DNA of 64,000 nucleotides, from contig JAEYOW010000010.1 in NCBI GenBank assembly GCA_023411375.1, positions 248,001 to 312,000 of the forward strand, written 5' to 3'. A model generated the notes under the pieces. That model was given only the letters and a program-made list of their open reading frames with translations, ran no database searches and was not told the origin of the DNA. Positions 1 through 7,987 of this stretch are shown one piece after another. The stretch's first letter is position 1. Each line of letters opens with the position of its first letter. The position numbers were made by a program, and so were the translations under genes. This DNA comes from Bacillota bacterium (GTDB lineage: Bacteria; Bacillota; Clostridia; Christensenellales; Aristaeellaceae).

Positions 1-1
1 C

Positions 2-238
2 CAGCCCGCCTACAAATGGCTCGCCTCTGACTTTGAGCGTTGGCTGGACGCGATCGCGGCTTTCGTGAGCGCGGGCGAAACCAGAGTGTACGCCGAGAAC
101 GCATTTAACGCGCAAAACGGCTCGATTCCGCTTTATCCGCTTGAGCTCAACGGCCGCCTGTGCTCGGAGATCGACAACCCCGAGGACCTGGCGGTGGTGG
201 GCGGGCGTTTCCGCGGTCTTCTTCAAAACCTACGGTAA
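2..238 (+). CDS. C-terminal end of a sugar/choline-type nucleotidyltransferase (5' truncated)
   Basis: Open from the window edge to a TAA, 13 bases before the PEP mutase start. About 78 residues are visible. The end contains EIDNPEDLAVV, which resembles the C-terminal (E/D)ID-x-EDL-x(3) segment of LicC/RmlA-type NTP transferases. The link to the phosphonate pathway is inferred from position: nucleotidyltransferases next to pepM usually activate a phosphonate such as 2-aminoethylphosphonate or a choline-like alcohol as the CMP ester for transfer to a surface polymer. The catalytic N-terminal GxGxR region lies outside the window, so the substrate cannot be read. Confidence 0.6.
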   Translation, partial: QPAYKWLASDFERWLDAIAAFVSAGETRVYAENAFNAQNGSIPLYPLELNGRLCSEIDNPEDLAVVGGRFRGLLQNLR

Positions 239-251
239 AGGCGGTAGTTTC

Positions 252-1547
252 ATGAAAAAGGTGTACATGTGTTTTTCCACAGATATTCTACACAGCGGGC
301 ATATCGCCATCATCCGCCGAGCCGCGGAGCTGGGCGAGCTCACCGTCGGCGTCCTGACCGACGAGGCCATCGCCACCTATAAACGCTATCCGCTCATCCC
401 CTTGAACGAGCGTATCGGCCTGTTTGAAAGCCTGAACGGCGTCGCGCGGGTTGTGGTGCAAAAAACGCTCAGCTATCGCGATGTAATGAAGGAGCTTCGG
501 CCGGATATCGTCGTGCATGGCGACGATTGGCGTACCGGCGTGCAAAGCGGCGTGCGCGCCGAGGTTTTGGAGCTGCTTGCCGCCTATGGCGGCGAGCTGG
601 TTGAACTGCCCTATACCCATTCCGCGACGGAAGAGGCTCTTTCCTCGCTGGATGGGCGGCTCAACATGCCCGAGGTGCGCCGGGGCCGTCTGCGCCGGCT
701 TTTAACCATCAAGCCCTGCCTGAGCGTATTGGAGGCGCACAACGGCCTGACCGGGCTGATTGTGGAAAACACGCGTGTGGAGATGAACGGCGGCTTTAAG
801 AGCTTCGACGCGATGTGGGTAAGCTCGCTGTGCGATTCTACCGCCAAGGGTAAACCGGATATCGAACTGGTGGATATGTCCAGCCGTACCAACACCCTGG
901 AGGAGATCATGGAGGTCACCACCAAGCCGATCATTCTGGACGGCGACACGGGCGGCCTGACCGAGCATTTTGTGTTCAACCTGCGCACGCTGGAACGGCT
1001 GGGCGTATCCGCCATCATTATTGAGGATAAGGTGGGGCTTAAAAGGAACTCCCTTTTCGGCACGGACGCGCAGCAGCGGCAGGCGCCTGTGGAGGAGTTT
1101 TGCGATAAGCTGCGCGCGGGCAAAAAAGCCCAAAAAACAAAGGATTTTATGATTTTCGCCCGCTGCGAAAGCCTGATCCTGGGCCAGGGCATGGAGGACG
1201 CGCTCGCGCGCTGCCGGGCCTATGTAGCCGCAGGCGCGGACGGCATTATGATCCACAGCTGCCAAAAAACCCCTGATGAAATTTTTTCGTTTTTAAAGCT
1301 ATTTCGCGAGACGGACAGCTCAACGCCCGTCGTCGTTGTGCCAACCACCTATAACGCCGCAACGGAGGCGGAGCTGTCGGCCGCGGGGGCCAATATCGTC
1401 ATCCATGCCAACCACCTTTTGCGCAGCGCCTTTCCCGCGATGGTCAAGACCGCTGAAACCATCCTTCAAAACGGCCGCACCAAAGAAGCGGACGCGCTGT
1501 GTATGCCCATCAAGCAGATACTGACGCTGATTCCCAGCGAAGAATGA
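252..1547 (+). CDS. pepM: Phosphoenolpyruvate mutase with N-terminal cytidylyltransferase-like domain
   Basis: Converts phosphoenolpyruvate to phosphonopyruvate, the C-P bond-forming first step of nearly all phosphonate biosynthesis. The 431-residue protein has two parts. Residues 1 to about 130 form a nucleotidylyltransferase-like fold with an HxGH motif (HSGH, 14-17). Residues about 150-431 form the isocitrate-lyase-type TIM barrel with the PEP mutase signature EDKVGLKRNS (258-267), whose Asn distinguishes true mutases from other family members. The ATG at 252 was chosen because the protein then begins directly with the nucleotidyltransferase strand; an in-frame upstream extension overlaps the preceding gene and has no family similarity. 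Phosphonopyruvate decarboxylase, needed to drive the unfavourable equilibrium, is not in this window and may lie upstream. Fused PEP mutases of this type are known, usually where the phosphonate is loaded onto a glycan or lipid. Confidence 0.93.
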   Translation: MKKVYMCFSTDILHSGHIAIIRRAAELGELTVGVLTDEAIATYKRYPLIPLNERIGLFESLNGVARVVVQKTLSYRDVMKELRPDIVVHGDDWRTGVQSGVRAEVLELLAAYGGELVELPYTHSATEEALSSLDGRLNMPEVRRGRLRRLLTIKPCLSVLEAHNGLTGLIVENTRVEMNGGFKSFDAMWVSSLCDSTAKGKPDIELVDMSSRTNTLEEIMEVTTKPIILDGDTGGLTEHFVFNLRTLERLGVSAIIIEDKVGLKRNSLFGTDAQQRQAPVEEFCDKLRAGKKAQKTKDFMIFARCESLILGQGMEDALARCRAYVAAGADGIMIHSCQKTPDEIFSFLKLFRETDSSTPVVVVPTTYNAATEAELSAAGANIVIHANHLLRSAFPAMVKTAETILQNGRTKEADALCMPIKQILTLIPSEE

Positions 1548-1592
1548 TGCTCCAAAAACCGCTATATCTTATCAGAGGGAGGCGCTTTTTCC

Positions 1593-2738
1593 ATGTTTTC
1601 ACCTTTCTGTCCCGTGGATATCCGCGTGCTGAACAGGACCGAGGGCATTCAGGCCGTCCGGGATATGCTTAGCGGCCAAAAGCACCGGCTGCTCGCGCTT
1701 GTTCCGCGCCAGCTTTGCGGCCCGCTTGCGCTTTCGCCGTTCTTCACCGCGCTTCAGGGCGACGGGCACGCCGTCCAGCTTATGACCGCGATACCCGCCA
1801 ACCCTTCGGTCAGCGAGCTTCGCGCACTGCTTGACGAGCTTCGGCGGACGGCCTTTATACCCACCGTCATCCTCGCCATTGGCGGCGGCAGCTGTATGGA
1901 CCTCGCCAAAGGCGCGAGTGCCCTTTTGCACCTGCCCGCACAGTCCACCGCGACGGATGACGGCGTGCGCGCCGTTATCCGCGAAAGGGCCTACGCGCAG
2001 GAGCATCCCTTTGTGGATATCATCGCCATGCCCACCACCGCCGGCACGGGCAGCGAAGTTACCAAATGGGCGACCATTTGGGACGGGGATAACCGCCGGA
2101 AACTCTCCATCGACTGCGAGCCGTGCTTTGCCAAAGCCGCCGTTCTCATTCCCGAATGGACGGTCGGCATGTCCCCCGCGCTGACGCTTTCCACCGGGCT
2201 GGACGCGCTTTCGCACGCGGCTGAGGCCTTTTGGTCGGTTCACCGCACGCCGCTTTCGCAGGCGCTCGCCTTCACCGCTATTCAAAAGGTTCATGACCAT
2301 CTGCCTCAAACGCTGGCCAATCCCTCCTCGCTGTCGCTTCGCCGGGAAATGGCGCTGGCGTCGCTTCTGGCCGGGCTTGCTTTTTCGCAAACCCGCACCA
2401 CGGCCTGCCATAGCATCAGCTACCCGCTCACCATGCTCTTTGGCGTTCCACACGGCTTCGCGGCGGCACTTACGCTTGAAAGCGTGATGCTAAGAAATCT
2501 GATCTCCGTGCCGGATATTGAAACCATCAGCGCTATTTTTGACGTGGACGAAGGGCTGGGCCCCTGGCTGGAAAGCGTATGCCGCGGCATCCAGCCGCTT
2601 TGCCTATCCGCCTTTGGTATTATGGAAAGCGACCTGGAACCCATCGCGGACCTGACCTTTACGGCCGGGCGTATGGACAACAATCCCATCGCATTCACTC
2701 GCGACGAGGTAATGGACATCCTTCGCGAGTGCCTCTAG
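1593..2738 (+). CDS. Iron-containing alcohol dehydrogenase, probable phosphonoacetaldehyde reductase
   Basis: A 381-residue group III metal-dependent alcohol dehydrogenase. The nucleotide loop is GGGSCMDLAK (97-106). Metal ligands match the family pattern: D204 and H208 in GLDALSH, then H273 in ACHSISYP and H287 in GVPHG. It follows pepM after 45 bases with a GAGGGAGG ribosome binding site, so the two are probably cotranscribed. In phosphonate clusters this family (PhpC-like) reduces phosphonoacetaldehyde to 2-hydroxyethylphosphonate with NAD(P)H. That role is inferred from context, since sequence alone cannot fix the substrate. If correct, the end product is hydroxyethylphosphonate rather than aminoethylphosphonate; no aminotransferase is visible here. 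Confidence 0.8.
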   Translation: MFSPFCPVDIRVLNRTEGIQAVRDMLSGQKHRLLALVPRQLCGPLALSPFFTALQGDGHAVQLMTAIPANPSVSELRALLDELRRTAFIPTVILAIGGGSCMDLAKGASALLHLPAQSTATDDGVRAVIRERAYAQEHPFVDIIAMPTTAGTGSEVTKWATIWDGDNRRKLSIDCEPCFAKAAVLIPEWTVGMSPALTLSTGLDALSHAAEAFWSVHRTPLSQALAFTAIQKVHDHLPQTLANPSSLSLRREMALASLLAGLAFSQTRTTACHSISYPLTMLFGVPHGFAAALTLESVMLRNLISVPDIETISAIFDVDEGLGPWLESVCRGIQPLCLSAFGIMESDLEPIADLTFTAGRMDNNPIAFTRDEVMDILRECL

Positions 2739-2830
2739 CGTTTACCGTTTATTCACACACTTCCGGCAGGAGTTTGCTCCCACGGCGTCGAAATCAAACA
2801 ATACATCAGATGAAAAAAATCAGCGTTTCC

Positions 2831-2852
2831 CCCTCGGGTTTCGTTACCCGAG
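2831..2852 (+). other. Hairpin in the hpf leader
   Basis: CTCGGGT and ACCCGAG form a 7-bp inverted repeat around TTCGTT in the 203-base gap between the dehydrogenase and hpf. No T-run follows, so it is not a standard terminator. It may be an RNA structure in the hpf 5' leader; its role is unknown. Confidence 0.35.
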
Positions 2853-2941
2853 CCATTCGGAAAGGAGCGTGGTTCCATTGGCACACGCATTGACTGGTTC
2901 CCCTCTGATGGGTTTGAAATGAACGTAAAGGAGCAACCGAT

Positions 2942-3493
2942 ATGAAGACGACCATTACCGCTAAAAACATGGTAGTCACCCCCGGCATCGACGAGCGAGT
3001 GATGAAGAAGACCTCCAAGATGGAGCGCTACCTGAACCCCAATACCGAAATTTTTGTTCGGCTGGGCAAGGAGAAAAACAACCGCCGCACCTGCGAAATC
3101 ACCGTTCCCTTTGAAGGTGTGGTGCTCCGTGCCGAGGCCAGTAACGACGACAACCTCTACGTCAGCATCGACCAGGCGCTGGCCAAGCTGGAGCGGCAGA
3201 TTCACAAGCACCGCACGAAGCTGGAAAAGCGTCTGCGCGAGGATGCTTTCAACCCCGGCGAGCTGGAATACACCGCCGAGAGCGCCGAGGCCATGGAGCA
3301 GGGCGAGAGTGCGCGCAAGGTGGTGCGCCACAAGACCTTCCCCGTACGCCCCATGAGCGTGGAAGACGCCGTTTTGCAGATGGAGCTTTTGGGTCATAGC
3401 TTCTTCGTATTCGTCAACGTTGAAACCGACCGCACCAACGTCCTGTATTTGCGCAAGGACGGCGATCTGGGCCTGATGGAGCCGGAGGCGTAA
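2942..3493 (+). CDS. hpf: Ribosome hibernation promoting factor, long form
   Basis: Binds the 30S decoding region and, through its C-terminal domain, dimerises 70S ribosomes into inactive 100S particles during stationary phase or stress. The 183-residue length is that of the long Firmicute type. The N-terminal RaiA/YfiA-like domain (1 to about 100) has the basic segment with KLERQIHKHRTKLEKR. The C-terminal dimerisation domain (about 128-183) carries RHKTFPVRPMSVEDAVLQME and the GHSFFVFVN strand. Start ATG is preceded by AAAGGAG at 7-8 bases. It stands alone between the phosphonate genes and a convergent diguanylate cyclase gene and ends in a strong terminator. Confidence 0.96.
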   Translation: MKTTITAKNMVVTPGIDERVMKKTSKMERYLNPNTEIFVRLGKEKNNRRTCEITVPFEGVVLRAEASNDDNLYVSIDQALAKLERQIHKHRTKLEKRLREDAFNPGELEYTAESAEAMEQGESARKVVRHKTFPVRPMSVEDAVLQMELLGHSFFVFVNVETDRTNVLYLRKDGDLGLMEPEA

Positions 3494-3570
3494 CGGTTGC
3501 ATAAAAGAGCTGATTTATGAAGATGATAAAATCATCCCCTAAATTTCAACTGCTTGTGCGCTTTTGAAAA

Positions 3571-3610
3571 GAAGGCGCCGCGTCTACAAAAGATGCGGCG
3601 CCTTCTCTTG
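3571..3610. terminator. Bidirectional terminator between hpf and the diguanylate cyclase gene
   Basis: An 11-bp perfect stem (GAAGGCGCCGC with GCGGCGCCTTC, extended by GTCT/AGAT) is followed by TCTTGTT on the plus strand. On the minus strand it is followed by TTTTC. It lies between two convergent genes and can serve both. Confidence 0.85.
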
Positions 3611-3679
3611 TTATAATTATGTGGCGGATGATTTGGAGCGGTTAAATTAGCCGCTTTCGGTTTAAGTTCTCTTTGAAGT

Positions 3680-5290
3680 TTAACGCTTGTTGTTGGCGGC
3701 ATACCATTGCCGCTTGTTTTGATACATTTGTTCATCCGCCTTTTCAAACAATTCCTTGCGGCCCAGCCTTGGAAAATCTGAAGATAACGCCCAACCGGCT
3801 GAATAAAAGATTTTTGGTTCATTCTCCGAAGCGTTATATTCCTCTACGGCAGTCGCGACAGCATTGGCGTAAGCTTCTAATTTATCACGGTCTGCGCCGG
3901 TGATTAAAATAGCGAACTCGTCCCCTCCCCAACGGCAGATCGTATTGTTTGACGGTATGGTGTTATGCAGAATATTTGCAAAATCAAGAATCAGTTTATC
4001 GCCGGCCTCATGACCCAAGGTGTCATTGATATGTTTCAGGCTGTTAATATCAAGAACGATAATGCCGACCGGTCCGGCAATAAGCACTTTGTCCCCCATC
4101 AGCTCATCCCAACGACCTTTGTTGAAGAGGCCTGTGTGCGCATCGATATAGGCTCTTCGGTTTATTTTCAAAATACCGATAAAAAACCTCAAACTCGTAT
4201 AGATCAGAAGCGCGACAACCGTAAAAAGAATACCTGAGGAGCTTCCGGTTGCGTAATAATATATCAAATCCGCCAACGCCCCTGCTCCAAGCAAAGCAAT
4301 AAACTTAAACGAGCCCATATTGGTTAATTTTTCTTGCCTGTGCGACAGCGAGACCCAAAGCAGTACCACGATACAGAGCACCAGCATGATATGGCATATC
4401 ATTAACGTTTCCCGAAATTCCGCGATTCCAAACACCTGGCACAGCAGGGCGGCAAACGCTACAATGCAGATTGCCAATACGGCTGCCAGCAAAACTGTTC
4501 TTCTCCTTCCCACAAAGCGCTCCTTTATAGACAGTAAAAGCGGAGCGCAGACGATAAACAGCGCCCCAATCGTAATATAGCCGAGAGCCATGGGATTGCT
4601 TGAAAACATCAAAGAAGAAAAACGGGTATCGGTAATTCGCCAGATTCCAATCAGCAGCAAAAAATTTCCAAGGTAAAAGATATCCCAGGCATATGTTTTT
4701 TTCTGAAAAATCAGGCATAGATGAACAATCATGAGAAAAAATCCCAGAAGAATACACATCATGGAGAGCACAAGCTGGGGCAAATCCGCTTTCAGGCGAT
4801 TTGTCATAATAGTGAAACGGGAACCGATCTCAAATTCAATTTCCCGATCGCTAACGCTTTGGTAGACCGGCGTCACAGCTACCCGAACTTCCCGCCCGCT
4901 GTCGGAGCGGTAGATGGGAACGAAGATCCAGTTACTGCTGGGGGAAGTGCCAATACGGTTGTTTTCCCCCGGCATAAGGCTATACATGAGCTCGCCGTCA
5001 AACCAAACTTCAGCGTACTGGTGAACCAGATAAAACGCCAAGCAATTATCGTTGGTATTGATGGTGTCCAAAGTCCAACGGTATTCCTTACGGATACCAA
5101 CCGGCGCCAAATCATCTATGATCTCTCCGACAGTATAGTCCTCCACTGCATCATAGGATTGGCCAGCACGTGCGCTGTAAAGCGCGTTTTCTTCACACAA
5201 GCTCATATAAATCATAAAAGAAATAAACAATGCCGAAATAACGGCATAGAAAATGGTCGCTGTCATTTGAAGAACAGCCCTTTTCTTCAT
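3680..5290 (-). CDS. Membrane-anchored diguanylate cyclase (GGDEF)
   Basis: Makes cyclic di-GMP from GTP. The 536-residue protein has an N-terminal signal anchor (about 9-30), an extracytoplasmic sensing region of about 150 residues, then seven hydrophobic segments between about 180 and 385, resembling the 7TMR-DISM sensor layout. The cytoplasmic GGDEF domain occupies about 390-530, with the catalytic motif intact (WGGDEF, GGDEF at 455-459) and FSNK-like FNKGRW near its start. The product-inhibition RxxD site normally found just upstream is replaced by PSNN, so feedback inhibition by c-di-GMP is probably absent. Start ATG has an AAAGGAG site. It is a single gene; the ligand of the outer domain is unknown. 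Confidence 0.92.
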   Translation of the reverse strand: MKKRAVLQMTATIFYAVISALFISFMIYMSLCEENALYSARAGQSYDAVEDYTVGEIIDDLAPVGIRKEYRWTLDTINTNDNCLAFYLVHQYAEVWFDGELMYSLMPGENNRIGTSPSSNWIFVPIYRSDSGREVRVAVTPVYQSVSDREIEFEIGSRFTIMTNRLKADLPQLVLSMMCILLGFFLMIVHLCLIFQKKTYAWDIFYLGNFLLLIGIWRITDTRFSSLMFSSNPMALGYITIGALFIVCAPLLLSIKERFVGRRRTVLLAAVLAICIVAFAALLCQVFGIAEFRETLMICHIMLVLCIVVLLWVSLSHRQEKLTNMGSFKFIALLGAGALADLIYYYATGSSSGILFTVVALLIYTSLRFFIGILKINRRAYIDAHTGLFNKGRWDELMGDKVLIAGPVGIIVLDINSLKHINDTLGHEAGDKLILDFANILHNTIPSNNTICRWGGDEFAILITGADRDKLEAYANAVATAVEEYNASENEPKIFYSAGWALSSDFPRLGRKELFEKADEQMYQNKRQWYAANNKR

Positions 5291-5433
5291 AATCCAACTC
5301 CTTTGTCGCTATTTATCTTTTATAAGCAAGTAATTCTATCACGATCATGGATTATGTTCAAGACAATTTCAAACTTACATTTATACCTGAAAATAGAGAA
5401 TCAGCTTAAACATCGACAGGCGGGATAATAAAA

Positions 5434-5460
5434 AACCGGAAGGAACGACTCCTTCCGGTT
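5434..5460 (-). terminator. Terminator downstream of rubredoxin
   Basis: An 11-bp perfect stem, AACCGGAAGGA with TCCTTCCGGTT, has a 5-base loop. On the minus strand it is followed by TTTTTATTAT. It sits 34 bases past the rubredoxin stop. Confidence 0.85.
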
Positions 5461-5493
5461 ATACCAACCATGTTTCCGCTCTAGGAATTACAA

Positions 5494-5655
5494 TCAGGCA
5501 TCTTCCTCAAACTGGTCCTTGCCCACGCCGCACAGCGGGCAGACAAAATCATCGGGCAGATCCTCCCACTTGGTGCCAGGCGCGATGCCGTTATCCGGGT
5601 CTCCGGCCGCCTCGTCATACACATACCCGCATACCTGGCAAACATACTTTTTCAT
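5494..5655 (-). CDS. Rubredoxin
   Basis: A 53-residue Fe(SCys)4 electron carrier of the cytoplasm, typical of anaerobes, where it feeds electrons to superoxide reductase, rubrerythrin or similar detoxifying enzymes. The two Cys pairs are CQVCGYVYDEAAGDP (C6, C9) and CPLCGVGKDQFE (C39, C42), with the conserved aromatic core YVYD and the GIAPGTKWEDLP stretch. Length and spacing are standard. The start is an ATG with GGAGGGCTGAAGG just upstream. The gene is monocistronic, with an extended -10 promoter and its own terminator. Confidence 0.97.
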   Translation of the reverse strand: MKKYVCQVCGYVYDEAAGDPDNGIAPGTKWEDLPDDFVCPLCGVGKDQFEEDA

Positions 5656-5729
5656 CCTTCAGCCCTCCGTTTTTTCAATCTTTCCGGCGCAAACGCCTTT
5701 TGTGAAAAGGACATGCGTCCTTCGTATCT

Positions 5730-5738
5730 ATCATACCA
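5730..5738 (-). promoter_or_regulatory. Extended -10 promoter for rubredoxin
   Basis: The minus strand reads TGGTATGAT, an extended -10 (TGnTATGAT), 75 bases upstream of the rubredoxin start. No good -35 is seen. The rest of the 309-base gap up to 5964 holds no recognisable gene. Confidence 0.55.
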
Positions 5739-5964
5739 CGAATTGGCAAAAATAAAACCATTATTTTTTACGCACGGGAAAAATCGGGCGCCTCTGCTAT
5801 ACGCCGCCCCTCTCTCACCAAATTCTCATAAACTTCTTATGGCTCTTTCATCGGTTTTTGAACGCCGTCCTCTTTTCCCTGGAGGAAAATCATGCTATGA
5901 TAAGCCTGTCAATTAGAAGCGAACGGCGCGGGCCGGTCAAGACACGCATAAGGAGGCACCCACC

Positions 5965-6324
5965 ATGTCGGAATCCAATCACGAAACGCTTGGTCCCGAG
6001 GGCAGCTATTACGAGGCGAAGGCAAGGGCCGAGGAGGCGGAAAGGCGCCGGAAATCGGACGCCATGTTTCCTATCATGATCACCGCGCTCTATCTGGTGC
6101 TGGGCAGCGTATTCGGGCTGTGGCATCCTGGTTGGCTGGTTTTTCTAACCATTCCGCTGCACTATATGCATCCCCGCACGCGGCTACAGCAGCTATGCAA
6201 CCCCGTGATGGTTACGCTGATTTATCTGGTGCTGGGTTTCTTCTTTCATCTATGGCATCCAGGTTGGCTCATCTTCCTTGTCATTCCCCTTGGCGCAATC
6301 GCGGATCATCCGCCTAAAAACTGA
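5965..6324 (+). CDS. Small membrane protein with an internal tandem repeat, unknown function
   Basis: A 119-residue protein of unknown function. The first 33 residues are polar and charged (KARAEEAERRRKSD). Then follow two near-identical hydrophobic units, residues about 41-64 and 86-109. Each reads LYLVLG or IYLVLG, then a Phe-rich stretch, then LWHPGWL and a FLxIPL ending. Each unit is one helical hairpin ending in the invariant WHPGWL, so the protein looks like an internal duplication. Similar units occur as C-terminal tails on some Firmicute membrane proteins, but I cannot name a function. The start is fixed by AAGGAGG eight bases upstream. Confidence 0.72.
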   Translation: MSESNHETLGPEGSYYEAKARAEEAERRRKSDAMFPIMITALYLVLGSVFGLWHPGWLVFLTIPLHYMHPRTRLQQLCNPVMVTLIYLVLGFFFHLWHPGWLIFLVIPLGAIADHPPKN

Positions 6325-6388
6325 ATTTGGTTTGCAGCTTTTTTCTATTGTTTTACCAGCTGCATTCTTAGTTGTACTGTCTCTATCT

Positions 6389-6419
6389 TCAAAACCGCCG
6401 AATTTATCGGCGGTTTTGA
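6389..6419 (+). terminator. Terminator-like hairpin after the repeat membrane protein
   Basis: A 13-bp perfect inverted repeat (TCAAAACCGCCGA with TCGGCGGTTTTGA) around ATTTA, with a four-T run at the 3' arm. It lies 65 bases after the stop of the small membrane protein. The rest of the 300-base gap before the XRE gene contains only a promoter. Confidence 0.7.
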
Positions 6420-6558
6420 TTTATGCTAAGAAGTCGGCTGCGTTCTTCCAGCTCTCCCGTTGGTTTTTGATAGAACGTCAAGCACCCTATTTCGCGGCAT
6501 TTTACATCTGTAAGAATTATTTTCACTTTCATTAGTTTAGATTTTAGTCGCGAATGGC

Positions 6559-6587
6559 TTGCATCCGACCTGTAAAAATCGTATAAT
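6559..6587 (+). promoter_or_regulatory. Sigma-70-type promoter for the XRE regulator
   Basis: TTGCAT, a 17-base spacer, then a perfect TATAAT, 45 bases before the start codon. Confidence 0.8.
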
Positions 6588-6631
6588 GAAAGCAGAAAGA
6601 AATCGAATACTGTCCCAAGAGGTGAATGCGA

Positions 6632-6841
6632 ATGAAGCCGTATTATGAGACACTGAGGGAACTCCGCGAAAGCCGTGATTTAAAGCAGGCCGACATCGCC
6701 ATGGTTCTGGGCACAACGCAACAGGTATACTCGCGCTACGAGAATGGCATCAACGAATTACCCATTCGCCATTTGATCACGCTGTGCGGTTTCTACCATA
6801 CCAGCGCGGATTATGTGCTTGGCTTGCCAATAAAGAAGTAG
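6632..6841 (+). CDS. XRE-family helix-turn-helix regulator
   Basis: A 69-residue stand-alone DNA-binding protein of the Cro/C1 type. The helix-turn-helix lies at about 9-60, with LRESRDLKQADIAMVLGTTQ as helices 1-3 and YSRYENGINELP as the following loop. The end ADYVLGL is typical of the short clostridial members. The second ATG was chosen because AGAGGTG is 7 bases ahead of it, while the ATG two codons earlier abuts that site. There is no partner domain and no adjacent target gene, so its regulon cannot be inferred. It is monocistronic with a strong promoter. Confidence 0.85.
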   Translation: MKPYYETLRELRESRDLKQADIAMVLGTTQQVYSRYENGINELPIRHLITLCGFYHTSADYVLGLPIKK

Positions 6842-6977
6842 CGCAAACCGGTGATACGGTGCAAAAAAGCGTTCGACGCCGTTTACTGACTGATCAAGCT
6901 TTTCACCGGGAACAGCAGAAGCTGGCGATTGGTTTTGTTTTGCCGCCGCTTTAGCGCGTTAGCTTGTACGCATTCAC

Positions 6978-7250
6978 CTAAATCGGTTCCTTTACCTGAA
7001 GCATTCCGAGCAAATCCCAGATCATCCGGTTGGTCATTTGCTCCGTCATTAGCTCCCGAAAGCGGTAGGTTTTGACGGCGTTTTGCGCGCGCAACGCTTC
7101 CAGCTCCGCAGGAATTTCATCCCGCCGTTTTTGCATATATGCGAGAAAATCCTCCAGCCTGCGAAGCCTTTCCGCCGCCGTACCGTCTATTACCGCCTCC
7201 GGCAGCATTTGTGCGCGTCCTGCGTCGTCTACAAAGGTAAATCTTTTCAT
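6978..7250 (-). CDS. Small conserved-looking protein, unknown function
   Basis: A 90-residue soluble, charged protein I do not recognise. Predicted mostly helical, with a central stretch (about 28-58) that could form a short coiled coil (RLRRLEDFLAYMQKRRDEIP). There are no Cys, membrane segments or known motifs. It begins 15 bases after the YfbR-type nucleotidase gene, with an AAGGAG ribosome binding site, so the two are likely cotranscribed. A role in nucleotide metabolism would be guesswork. Confidence 0.65.
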   Translation of the reverse strand: MKRFTFVDDAGRAQMLPEAVIDGTAAERLRRLEDFLAYMQKRRDEIPAELEALRAQNAVKTYRFRELMTEQMTNRMIWDLLGMLQVKEPI

Positions 7251-7265
7251 TCTGGATCTCCTTCC

Positions 7266-7847
7266 CTACAGCCTGCTCAAGTCGTCCGGCGACAGGCTGA
7301 AGCTGGGCACAAATTCCCGCATAAACTCATGCACCTCGGGCAGCGGGTTGCTGTTGATGCTATCCTGTATGGTAATTTTGGCCTGCGCAAATTCGCGGTT
7401 GCCCATCTTTTCTTCCTCGATGCATTTCAAGTACGCGCTGATCCGGTCGGCCGCCTTGACGATGCGCCATTCGTACGTCTGCTCGTTGGGTTGTACATAA
7501 GGCCTGAAGCTTTCCCGCATATCCGCGGGAAGCATGTCCAGCAGCTGCTGCCGCGCGGTGGCCTCAATATCACGGTACGCGCCTTGAATGGCGGGGTTTT
7601 TATATTTGACAGGCGTCGGCAGGTCTCCCGTGATCACCTCGCCCACGTCGTGGTACAGGGCCAGCGCGAGCACATGCTCGGGGTCAATGTCCCGCTGGTG
7701 GCGGGTCTTGCCAAGCACGGCAAGCCCGTGCGCGATCAGCGCGGTTTGCATGCTGTGCTCCATATCGTTTTCAGGCATGGTGTTGCGCATCAGGCCCCAA
7801 CGCCGTATCAGCTTCAGCCGGTCCAAATAGGCAAAAAAGTGGTTCAT
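7266..7847 (-). CDS. yfbR: YfbR-type HD-domain 5'-deoxynucleotidase
   Basis: Probably dephosphorylates deoxyribonucleoside 5'-monophosphates in the cytoplasm. The 193-residue length is close to E. coli YfbR (199). The HD metal site is complete: H31 in MEHSMQ, H66-D67 in LYHDVGE, and D134 in KAADRIS. The substrate-recognition residues R16-W17 (RRWGL) and the TGDLPTPVKY loop are also present. It is the first gene of a two-gene minus-strand unit with a 90-residue unknown protein. Confidence 0.92.
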   Translation of the reverse strand: MNHFFAYLDRLKLIRRWGLMRNTMPENDMEHSMQTALIAHGLAVLGKTRHQRDIDPEHVLALALYHDVGEVITGDLPTPVKYKNPAIQGAYRDIEATARQQLLDMLPADMRESFRPYVQPNEQTYEWRIVKAADRISAYLKCIEEEKMGNREFAQAKITIQDSINSNPLPEVHEFMREFVPSFSLSPDDLSRL

Positions 7848-7927
7848 CGCGGTGATAACCCTCCCTCCCGGTTACAAACGGGATATTTGCTCCATCATCA
7901 TACACGAAAATCTCGGGAAAGGCCAGC

Positions 7928-7959
7928 AAAAAAGCGCGGAGGAAAAGCTTCCTCCGCGC
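7928..7959 (-). terminator. Terminator downstream of thiT
   Basis: An 11-bp perfect stem, GCGCGGAGGAA with TTCCTCCGCGC, loop AAGC, followed on the minus strand by TTTTTT. It is 28 bases past the thiT stop. Confidence 0.9.
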
Positions 7960-7987
7960 ATGGTTTATCAAGCTTCCGGCAAGTTCC

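Noticed and set aside
4721..5428. 235-residue plus-strand reading frame
   Set aside because: Antisense to the diguanylate cyclase and runs through its promoter region.
6278..6535. 85-residue plus-strand reading frame
   Set aside because: Begins inside the small membrane protein gene and spans its terminator hairpin; no start site signal.
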